Shown here one piece after another: positions 1 to 7,285 of a stretch of DNA of 14,672 nt. Numbering within the stretch: position 1 is the first letter of the stretch; every line of letters starts with the position of its first letter. This stretch comes from an uncultured Prevotella sp. (GTDB taxonomy: Bacteria > Bacteroidota > Bacteroidia > Bacteroidales > Bacteroidaceae): contig CALIZL010000003.1 of assembly GCA_938028745.1 (NCBI GenBank), positions 1-14,672 on the forward strand. Reading direction: 5' to 3'. Made by a program: the position numbers and the translations under genes. Under the pieces are notes generated by a model. The model saw only the letters and a program-made list of their open reading frames with translations. It was not told the DNA's origin and did not search any database.

Positions 1-87
1 AAACGCATTGCATTTAGCACCAAAACGCACTGCGTTTAGCACCAAAATGCACTGCGTTTTGTACCATATTGCACTACATTTAGCAGC
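1..87. repeat. Tandem array of four 22-bp hairpin-forming repeats
   Basis: Four contiguous units lie at 1-21, 22-43, 44-65 and 66-87. Units 2-4 are exactly 22 bp, and the first is probably cut by the window edge. The shared core is an inverted repeat such as AAACGC-ACT-GCGTTT (23-37 in unit 2), followed by an AGCACC-like tail. Some differences between units keep pairing in RNA (AAATGC against GCGTTT in unit 3 gives a T-G wobble), while unit 4 is more decayed. There are no unique spacers, so this is not a CRISPR array. No function is assigned. Confidence 0.8.
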
Positions 88-283
88 AAACAGCCCAAAA
101 CCTAGTGCAATTGGCGGTTCTTTAAAATAAATATTCATTTTGCCTGCATGTACAACTAACCCCTTTTTGCATCGAAACAAACCTTCGCGAGAATCGTTTT
201 TTTGCGGCAGGCAGAGCAGTTGGTGGATAAAAAGGGCACTCACAATGTTAAAATTTACGCTGAAAAGATGACATTTTAAGGCT
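88..283. other. Gene-free spacer between two repeat arrays
   Basis: No open frame with coding character is visible on either strand. The stretch is AT-rich and contains short homopolymer runs and one weak AT-only inverted repeat (TTAAAAT at 248-254 with ATTTTAA at 273-279). No promoter of the TAnnTTTG type and no convincing terminator was seen. Confidence 0.6.
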
Positions 284-491
284 AACGAGTTAACAAGAAG
301 AATAACCAACTCGTCAACTTGTCAACATGCCAACCTGTAAACTAACCGACTTGCCAACTCGTCAACCAACCTTCTCGTCAACTTGTCAACACGCCCACTT
401 GTTAACTTGTCAACTCATCAACTCGCCAACTAACCACCTCGTCAACTCGTTAACTAGCCAACTCGTCAACCAACCTTGTTAACTTACCAAC
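284..491. repeat. Degenerate 8-bp tandem repeat array, 26 units
   Basis: The whole stretch can be cut into 26 consecutive 8-mers without an insertion or deletion. The consensus is close to AACTYGYC. AACTCGTC occurs at 308, 356 and 460, and AACTTGTC at 316, 380 and 404. The first three units (284-307) and last two (476-491) are the most degenerate. Longer repeats are superimposed: AACTCGTCAACCAACC recurs at 356 and 460, 104 bp apart, and CTCGTCAACTTGTCAAC occurs at 310 and again at 374, 64 bp apart. Stop codons interrupt it, so it is unlikely to encode a peptide repeat. Its role is unknown. Confidence 0.85.
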
Positions 492-649
492 ATAAAAGAT
501 GTCTAATTGGTGCTGCTTGCATGCAAAATCGAGCCGAATTTCACAGATGGCAGTCGAAAACGACCCAATAAATCTTCGTCATAACCACGCTTTTCCTCTT
601 TCATATCGCACATACTGGAACATTTTGCCCCACTTTTTTCAAGTTAAGC
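492..649. other. Upstream region of the glycan operon, no gene
   Basis: No gene is visible. The stretch contains one perfect 10-bp palindrome, TTGCATGCAA at 517-526, about 180 bp upstream of the -7 element of the glycan operon. It could be a protein-binding site or chance; nothing else supports either view. Confidence 0.5.
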
Positions 650-683
650 AACATAGTATTAGCAAATAATAAAATAGTGTTAG
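650..683 (+). promoter_or_regulatory. Direct-repeat half sites, candidate activator site
   Basis: Two near-identical 13-mers, AACATAGTATTAG (650-662) and AAAATAGTGTTAG (671-683), match at 11 of 13 positions and are 21 bp apart, about two DNA turns. The downstream copy ends 20 bp before the -7 element and so occupies the -33 region. This geometry suits a dimeric activator, such as the AraC-type DNA-binding domain of hybrid two-component sensors that control many SusCD loci. No such regulator is encoded in the window, so the assignment is an inference. Confidence 0.45.
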
Positions 684-711
684 TCTGCAACAACATTAAT
701 AACTATCTTTG
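680..711 (+). promoter_or_regulatory. Bacteroidota-type promoter of the glycan operon
   Basis: TATCTTTG at 704-711 matches the Bacteroidota -7 consensus TAnnTTTG and is followed by CAGCAG, where transcription would start around 717-720. The -33 element is poor: TTAG at 680-683 with a 20-bp spacer replaces the usual TTG, as expected for an activator-dependent promoter. The resulting 5' leader is about 180 nt and holds no riboswitch or upstream gene that I recognise. Confidence 0.65.
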
Positions 712-899
712 CAGCAGAATTAAAAGATGATATCCAAATGTGGGCATAGACCCCAACCAAACAACAAATTTGAACCCAAGACCAACGTGCACCGATACCC
801 AAAGCAAAGTGCAACGACCATCATTCAGCCCGCAGGGAGCTGTAATTCCCAGTCCTTTCGACATATTTATATAGTACAATCAATCTAACCCCAATAACA

Positions 900-3800
900 A
901 TGGATTTCAATTATAGCAAAGTAACATTGCTTGCGGGATGCCTCACACTCACGATGTTGGGGCATTCGCCAAGGGTGTTGGCAGACATAACGAACAACGT
1001 TGCGCCTGCTGCACAACAAACACGTAAGATAACGGGACGCGTTACCGATGGGCGCGAGTCGATTATCGGCGCAACGGTGAAGGTGAAAGGCACCACCAAT
1101 GCCACCGTTACCGACCTAGACGGCAACTTTTCTCTCGATGCGCCGCAGGGCGCAACCTTGGAAATATCGTACATCGGATATGCGCCCAAGGAAGTAAAAG
1201 CCAGTGGGCAAGGCCCGTTAAACATCGTATTGAGCGAAGACAACAACACGCTGAACGAGGTGGTTGTTGTTGGATATGGCGTAATGAAGAAGAGCGACGT
1301 GTCTGGGGCATCGGTTACGATGGACGAGAAGAAACTTCGCGGCTCTATCGTTACATCCTTAGACCAAACTTTGCAAGGGCGTGCAGCAGGCGTAACAGCC
1401 ATCAGCACGTCGGGCGCACCCGGCACATCGTCGAGCATCCGCGTGCGCGGGCAGGCCACCATCAACGCCAACGCCGAACCGCTGTACGTTATCGACGGCG
1501 TAATTATACAAGGTAGCGGTGCCAGTGGCTCCTCTTTGGGACTGGGCGACGCACTGGGCAACGGCAAGGTGTCAACCGTTTCGCCCCTGTCTACCATCAA
1601 TCCCAACGACATTGTGTCGATGGAGATACTTAAAGATGCCTCGGCCACGGCCATATATGGTGCCCAAGGGGCAAACGGAGTGGTGCTTATCACCACGCGC
1701 CGAGGTAAGGCAGGCGAGGCCAAGTTCACCTACGACGGCATGGCCGCATGGAGTAGGCAGGGCAAAAGACTACAAGTGATGAACCTACAAGAGTTTGCCG
1801 ACTACTATAACGACTTTGTAACAACGGGCCAAATAAACCCCAAAGATGCCGACAAGCACTTTGCCGACCCCTCGTTGCTGGGGAAAGGCACCAATTGGCA
1901 AGACGCCATCTTCCGCACCGCACTGCAACACTCGCACCAAATATCAGCCCAAGGCGGGTCGGAAAAGGTGCAATACTACGTGTCGGGCAACTACATGTCG
2001 CAAGAAGGAACGCTCATCGGCAGCAAGTTCGACCGACTGGGCATGCGCGCCAACCTCGATGCGCAACTTAAATCGTGGCTGAAACTGGGCATGAGCGTAA
2101 ACTTCTCGAACACCAACGACGATTTGAAACTGGCCGATAGCGATGCGGGCATCATCAACTACTCGCTCACCACACCGCCCGACATACAGATATACAACAT
2201 CAACGGCGGTTATTCGTCGGTGTCGAAAGAGGGTTTTACCAACCCCAACCCCATCGCTATGGCCATGCTCAACCAAATATTGCTGAACAGGCGCAAGCTT
2301 AACGGCAACCTTTTCTTCGAGATAACCCCCATCAAACATCTGGTTTGGCACGCCGAAGTGGGCTACGACCTCAGCTCCGACCGCGGTCGCCGCTTTATGC
2401 CCACAGTTGATTTGGGTACTTGGAAACGAACGAAGAACTCTGCATCGGTGCAAAAGTCGTCGGGCACTTTCTGGCAACTGAAGAACTATGTAACCTACGC
2501 CAACACCATAGGCAAGCACTCGTTCTCGGCCATGTTAGGCCAAGAGATGTGGGAAAGCTCGTACGACTTCAACCGAACAGAGAACACCGACCTGCCTGCA
2601 AACACCGTTAACAACCCCGCTTTGGGCGCAGGCACGCCCGCTATCGGCGTTGGTTTCGGCAGTTCGGCTATGGCATCGTTCTTCTCTCGCCTCACTTACG
2701 CCTTCAACGACCGCTATAACGCCACCTACACCTACCGCTACGACGGCAGCTCGAACTTTGGTCCTAACAAGCGTTGGGCCGGTTTTCACTCGTTCGCTGC
2801 ATCGTGGCGTTTCACCAACGAGCCTTTCTTCGTAAAGAGCCCCGTAGCCAAATACATAAGCAACGGTAAGCTACGCGCTGGCTGGGGACAAACGGGTAAT
2901 GCCAACATTGGTTCGTATAAGTGGGGAACGCTGATGAAGGCCATGCCCACCTTGCTAGGCAAAGCCTACCGACCAGACAACATTCCCAACCTAGATGTGC
3001 AGTGGGAAAGCCAAGAACAATGGAACGTGGGACTGGACTTGGGCGTGCTGAACGACCGCATTTCCTTCACCTTAGACTGGTATCACAAAGAGTCGCGCGA
3101 CATGTTGATGCCCCTTCAGCTCCCCTCTTACATGGGAACGTCGGGCAACATCTCATCCGTTTTGGCCGCTCCCTACGGAAACTACGGCACAATACGCAAC
3201 ACGGGACTGGAACTTACGGTGAACGCACATCCACTTACAGGTGCTTTTCAATGGGATTCGGAGTTCCAAATATCGTGGAACAAAAACAAATTGGTGGCCC
3301 TTTCGGGCACAAAGAACGCCGCCATCGTGGGTTACGGCCAGTGGAACGACGTGATTAGCGTGTCGAACGTGGGCGAATCGCTGTACAGTTTCTATGGTTT
3401 CGTTACCGATGGCGTGTATAAAGACTTGGCCGACCTTGAAACTTCGCCCAAGACTTCTAAATATCCTGCCGACGGAAAAAGTTTCGACCGCAACACCACG
3501 CCTTGGATTGGCGACCTTAAATTCAAAGACATCAGCGGCCCAGAGGGTAAGCCCGATGGCGTTATCGACGACTACGACAAGACCAATATCGGGTCGCCCA
3601 TGCCCAAGTTCACCTTCGGATGGACCAACACCTTCCGCTACAAGAACTTCGACCTCAACGTTTTCGTTAACGGAACATACGGCAACAAGGTGTACAACTA
3701 CATGAAAATGAAGCTCACCCACATGAACAGCTTGTGGAGCAATCAGCTTAAAGACGTTACCAAACGCGCCCGATTGGAGCCCATCGACCCATCGAAAACC

Positions 3801-4184
3801 TATGCGCCAGGCAGCTATTGGTACACCGATGCCAGCAACGTACGCGTGGCCAACCCCGAAACCAACATCCCCCGTGCCACCATTACCGACCCCAACGACA
3901 ACGACGTGATTAGCGACCGCTATATAGAAGACGGCTCGTACATCCGCTTAAAGAACATCGCCTTGGGCTATACGTTGCCCAAGAAGTGGATTTCTAAATG
4001 GGGAATAGACAATCTTCGCGTGTATGTAAACATCCAAAACCTGCTTACCATAACGGGTTATGATGGCTACGACCCCGAAATTGGCGCCAGCACGGCCGAC
4101 ATTAACGGCTACACTTACGGGCTAGACAACGGCCGCTACCCCTCGCCAACCACCTATTCGTTTGGCCTTAACCTCACTTTCTAA
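900..4184 (+). CDS. SusC-like TonB-dependent glycan transporter
   Basis: Outer-membrane SusC/RagA-type transporter of 1,094 residues that would import oligosaccharides with the SusD partner encoded 18 nt downstream, energised by TonB. The N-terminus is a signal peptide (about 1-28, ending VLA). A carboxypeptidase-D-like domain follows (about 44-112), then a TonB-box-like EVVVVGYG at 120-127. The plug carries the SusC signatures IRVRG at 180-184 and YGAQGANGVVLITT ending at 266. The barrel runs from about 275 to the terminal residues SFGLNLTF. Full length for the family. The ATG at 900 is chosen because the frame upstream reaches a stop at 843-845 with no other ATG. No Shine-Dalgarno is visible, which is usual here. 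Substrate (beta-mannan) is inferred from the downstream enzymes, not from this protein. Confidence 0.95.
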   Translation: MDFNYSKVTLLAGCLTLTMLGHSPRVLADITNNVAPAAQQTRKITGRVTDGRESIIGATVKVKGTTNATVTDLDGNFSLDAPQGATLEISYIGYAPKEVKASGQGPLNIVLSEDNNTLNEVVVVGYGVMKKSDVSGASVTMDEKKLRGSIVTSLDQTLQGRAAGVTAISTSGAPGTSSSIRVRGQATINANAEPLYVIDGVIIQGSGASGSSLGLGDALGNGKVSTVSPLSTINPNDIVSMEILKDASATAIYGAQGANGVVLITTRRGKAGEAKFTYDGMAAWSRQGKRLQVMNLQEFADYYNDFVTTGQINPKDADKHFADPSLLGKGTNWQDAIFRTALQHSHQISAQGGSEKVQYYVSGNYMSQEGTLIGSKFDRLGMRANLDAQLKSWLKLGMSVNFSNTNDDLKLADSDAGIINYSLTTPPDIQIYNINGGYSSVSKEGFTNPNPIAMAMLNQILLNRRKLNGNLFFEITPIKHLVWHAEVGYDLSSDRGRRFMPTVDLGTWKRTKNSASVQKSSGTFWQLKNYVTYANTIGKHSFSAMLGQEMWESSYDFNRTENTDLPANTVNNPALGAGTPAIGVGFGSSAMASFFSRLTYAFNDRYNATYTYRYDGSSNFGPNKRWAGFHSFAASWRFTNEPFFVKSPVAKYISNGKLRAGWGQTGNANIGSYKWGTLMKAMPTLLGKAYRPDNIPNLDVQWESQEQWNVGLDLGVLNDRISFTLDWYHKESRDMLMPLQLPSYMGTSGNISSVLAAPYGNYGTIRNTGLELTVNAHPLTGAFQWDSEFQISWNKNKLVALSGTKNAAIVGYGQWNDVISVSNVGESLYSFYGFVTDGVYKDLADLETSPKTSKYPADGKSFDRNTTPWIGDLKFKDISGPEGKPDGVIDDYDKTNIGSPMPKFTFGWTNTFRYKNFDLNVFVNGTYGNKVYNYMKMKLTHMNSLWSNQLKDVTKRARLEPIDPSKTYAPGSYWYTDASNVRVANPETNIPRATITDPNDNDVISDRYIEDGSYIRLKNIALGYTLPKKWISKWGIDNLRVYVNIQNLLTITGYDGYDPEIGASTADINGYTYGLDNGRYPSPTTYSFGLNLTF

Positions 4185-4202
4185 CAATAAACCTTCTTCA
4201 AG

Positions 4203-5960
4203 ATGAAACGTTTAACATATCTATATATGGCCATCGCCCTAGCAACGGGCGCGCTTACAACATCGTGCAACGACTTTCTGGACAGACCCGCAGAAGACTC
4301 TTACAACGCAGGCACGTTCTATAAGGACGACAACCAGTGTCTGCAAGGTGTGAATTACCTGTACAATTCGCCTTGGTACGACTTCCAACGCGGTTTCATT
4401 AAGGTGGGCGAAGTGATGTCGGGCAACTACTATTGGGGTTCTAGTCCTTACTTAACGCTCACCGTTAACAGCACTGATGGCGACTTGATGAACATGTCTT
4501 ACTCGTTGTGGTCGGTTATCGGGCATGCCAACACCGTGTACAACAACCTCAAAAACGCCACGGCATCGCAAGCCATAAAGAACCAATGTATGGGCGAATG
4601 CTTGGCATGGAAGGCTATGGCCTACTTCTTCTTGGTGCGTTCGTTTGGCGATGTGCCCATCATTCACGACAACTCGGCCATGCTTGCCGACGGTTCGTAC
4701 AGCAATGTGAGCCGCGTGAAGAAGGCCGACGTGTACGAATACATCATCCTTACACTTGAAAAGGCCATGCAACTACTGCCTCGCCAGGGTTCGCCAGGCC
4801 GCATAGACTATTACGCCGCAGAGGGATTGCTCGCCAAAGTGTACCTAGCCAAAAGCGGTGTAAACGCTAATGGCAACGGACAACGCAATGCCGACGACCT
4901 GAAAAAGGCCGCAGCGTATGCCAAAGACGTGATAGACAACAGCGGGCGCACGTTGATGGCGAACTATTCTGATGTATTCCGCCTGCAAAACGCCATGAAC
5001 AGGGAGTTTCTTTTCGCATGGATGTGGACGGCCGACACCAGTATTTGGACCGTGCAAAACACCTTGCAAAGCGACTTAGCCATGGTGGGTTTCGACGAAT
5101 TTGGCGATTGTTGGGGCGGATATAACGGCCCTTCGATAGACTTGCAAGAGGCTTTCGGCGTGTCGCCAACTGAAAATCCCGAAAGCAGAAGTGAGGTAGA
5201 CACCCGCAGAAAGGCCACAATGATGATGGCAGGCGACTTTTACGACTACTTCTGGACCGACAAAACAGACAACAAAGGCCGCAAGGGTTTCAACTATTTG
5301 CAGTTTATGTACGATGCCGACAACTATGGCAGTGGCGGCCCAGGCAAGCTGCAAAGCGCAACAGGTGCCAACAATGTGAAGCATCTTTACGGCGATGCGT
5401 ACGACCATAAGACGTTCGCCATTGACGGAATATCGGCATCTAACATGCACAGCAGTTTGCCAACGCCCGTGCTTAGGCTCTCAGACGTGTACTTGGTGTA
5501 TGCCGAGGCCGTGATAGGCAACGGCACATCCACCACTGATGCCTCGGCCATCGACGCCTTTTACAAGGTTCGCAGCAGGGCGGTGAAGTCGGCATCGCGC
5601 CCCACAAGCATCTCTTGGCAAGACGTTTGGAAAGAACGCCGACTGGAATTGGCCATCGAGGGCGACCGCTGGTACGACTTTGTGCGCCGCAGCTACTACG
5701 ACATGGCAGGCAGCATAGCCGAACTTAAAGCCCAAAAGCGTGGTGCGTTCTTCGGTCTTAACACCCTGTACGAGAACTATTACAAGAGTGGCGCATGGAA
5801 CGTTAACACCACCGACATGCGATATAACCCCGAAGCACAGGCGCCTAACGTAACAGCACAGAGCTTTACGCTGCCCTTCCCAAGTCAGGATGTGGTGTTC
5901 AACGGCAATCTTCTGAACGAGGCCGTACACGTGGACGTGCGTTCAACCTATTCTTATTAA
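4203..5960 (+). CDS. SusD-like glycan-binding lipoprotein (RagB/SusD family)
   Basis: Surface lipoprotein of 585 residues that caps the SusC barrel and binds oligosaccharide. The signal peptide ends in a lipobox TTSC with Cys22 as the lipidated residue, followed by NDFLDRPAEDSYN, a typical SusD start. The N-terminal half holds the helical TPR-like scaffold (for example GECLAWKAMAYFFLVRSFGD). The C-terminal half has the family signatures RLSDVYLVYAEAV and WKERRLELAIEGDRWYDF starting at Trp476. Full length. It sits 18 nt after the SusC gene and 23 nt before the next gene, so it is cotranscribed. Ligand is not readable from sequence; an acetylated beta-mannan is inferred from the neighbours. Confidence 0.95.
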   Translation: MKRLTYLYMAIALATGALTTSCNDFLDRPAEDSYNAGTFYKDDNQCLQGVNYLYNSPWYDFQRGFIKVGEVMSGNYYWGSSPYLTLTVNSTDGDLMNMSYSLWSVIGHANTVYNNLKNATASQAIKNQCMGECLAWKAMAYFFLVRSFGDVPIIHDNSAMLADGSYSNVSRVKKADVYEYIILTLEKAMQLLPRQGSPGRIDYYAAEGLLAKVYLAKSGVNANGNGQRNADDLKKAAAYAKDVIDNSGRTLMANYSDVFRLQNAMNREFLFAWMWTADTSIWTVQNTLQSDLAMVGFDEFGDCWGGYNGPSIDLQEAFGVSPTENPESRSEVDTRRKATMMMAGDFYDYFWTDKTDNKGRKGFNYLQFMYDADNYGSGGPGKLQSATGANNVKHLYGDAYDHKTFAIDGISASNMHSSLPTPVLRLSDVYLVYAEAVIGNGTSTTDASAIDAFYKVRSRAVKSASRPTSISWQDVWKERRLELAIEGDRWYDFVRRSYYDMAGSIAELKAQKRGAFFGLNTLYENYYKSGAWNVNTTDMRYNPEAQAPNVTAQSFTLPFPSQDVVFNGNLLNEAVHVDVRSTYSY

Positions 5961-5983
5961 CCCGCTTAAAAATACATCATACA

Positions 5984-7270
5984 ATGAAACGTTCCATCAT
6001 AACGTTGCGTTCGCTTGCCGCATGGCTTGCCTTGGCAACCTTAGCCCTTACCGCATGCAGCGACCAACCCGACGAATACAAGCCCACGGGCGGCTCTCCG
6101 CAGGTGCAATACATACGTTTGCCTGAGAGTGCCGACTCGATAATCACCCAAAGTTACATGCAACGCACCATCTGTCTGGTGGGTAGCAACCTGCGAAGTG
6201 TTCGCCGTATGTTCTTCAACGACAAGGAGGCGGTGCTCAATTCGAGCTTTATCACCGACAACACGCTGCTTGTAGACATCCCCGGAGAAATCCCTTCGGC
6301 CGTTACCGATAAGATATATATGGTGAATGGCGATGGAGATACCACCACACATGCCTTCCACGTGATTGTTCCGCCGCCCTCGGTAAAGGCCATGAACTGC
6401 GAATATGCACCCGCAGGAGAAGAAGTGACCATCACGGGCGACTACTTTATACAAGACCCCTACAAGCCTTTGCAAGTTCTTTTTAACGATGGTGCATTGG
6501 CCGTTACCGACATCAAGGGCATCACGAAGAACAGCATCACCTTCACCATGCCCACAGGGGCCACCGCGGGTCGCGTGATTGTACAGTCGGTTTACGGCAA
6601 AGGCGAGTCCGACTTCGTATATAAAGACACGCGCAACATCATCTTCGACTTCGACGGTTCGCACGGTGGAATGACCAAAGGACATGGTTGGCGCGCCGGA
6701 AACATACGCGCTGGCGGCATCGACGGCAGCTATCTCTACTTCGGTGGTGTAAAGATGTTGGGCAAAGTTGGTGCTACTTGGGCCGAAGATAACTTCGCCA
6801 TGAACTATTGGCCCGAACCAAACAACAACTTCCCAGAGATTTCTAGCATCACTACCATTGCCGCGATGCTCGACACTTGCAGCGTTTCCGACCTCGTTTT
6901 GAAGTTCGAATGCCGCGTACCTGCCAACAAGACGTGGCGTGCTTCGGCCCTACAAGTCATCTTTACAGGCAATGCCGACGTGACATATACCAATGCCAAC
7001 AGCCAATATTACGGCAAGAAAGACCTGCCGCGCGGCTTGTGGATTCCTTGGCAAGCAACTGGAAGCTATAACACGGGCGACAAATGGGTGACTGTAAGCA
7101 TGCCCCTCTCCACATTCAATAAAACGAACGACGGACAAACGGCTGGCTCGGCACTTACCAAAGACCGACTCACAGGCTTTACTTTCTTCCTTTGGAATGG
7201 CGGCGTTGAAGGAACCGACTGCGAGCCCGAACTCTATATCGACAACGTTAGGCTTGTGCCTGCCAAATAA
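5984..7270 (+). CDS. Surface glycan-binding lipoprotein with two IPT/TIG domains
   Basis: Lipoprotein of 428 residues, probably an SGBP-type accessory glycan-binding protein of the SusE/F position. The lipobox is LTAC with Cys25, followed by acidic residues (SDQPDE) that suit surface export. Two Ig-like IPT/TIG domains are visible, about 41-132 and 133-216; the second contains the pattern AGEEVTITGDYF. From about 217 a distinct C-terminal beta domain begins with NIIFDFDGSHGG and ends with ELYIDNVRLVP, resembling the C-terminal glycan-binding domain of xyloglucan-type SGBP-B proteins. No catalytic motifs. Spacing to the genes on either side is 23 and 15 nt. Role as glycan binder follows from architecture and position; glycan specificity is inferred. 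Confidence 0.88.
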   Translation: MKRSIITLRSLAAWLALATLALTACSDQPDEYKPTGGSPQVQYIRLPESADSIITQSYMQRTICLVGSNLRSVRRMFFNDKEAVLNSSFITDNTLLVDIPGEIPSAVTDKIYMVNGDGDTTTHAFHVIVPPPSVKAMNCEYAPAGEEVTITGDYFIQDPYKPLQVLFNDGALAVTDIKGITKNSITFTMPTGATAGRVIVQSVYGKGESDFVYKDTRNIIFDFDGSHGGMTKGHGWRAGNIRAGGIDGSYLYFGGVKMLGKVGATWAEDNFAMNYWPEPNNNFPEISSITTIAAMLDTCSVSDLVLKFECRVPANKTWRASALQVIFTGNADVTYTNANSQYYGKKDLPRGLWIPWQATGSYNTGDKWVTVSMPLSTFNKTNDGQTAGSALTKDRLTGFTFFLWNGGVEGTDCEPELYIDNVRLVPAK

Positions 7271-7285
7271 TTAAAACCGATTACA

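Noticed and set aside
1..491. CRISPR array
   Set aside because: Both repeat arrays are directly contiguous and have no unique spacers of constant length; unit sizes of 22 and 8 bp and the absence of cas genes also argue against it.
284..491. Coding repeat peptide in the 8-bp array
   Set aside because: An 8-bp unit would give an eight-residue repeat only if indel-free in frame, but TAA codons interrupt it and no start with upstream signals exists.
700..1000. Antisense small RNA over the SusC leader, as known for some Bacteroides loci
   Set aside because: I looked for a minus-strand TAnnTTTG element (CAAAnnTA on the plus strand) and found none in this stretch.
911..1729. Long minus-strand open frame of 272 codons inside the SusC gene
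   Set aside because: It is fully antisense to a full-length SusC coding region with clear domain signatures, its translation shows no family features, and other overlapping frames of this kind occur throughout the GC-richer coding parts.
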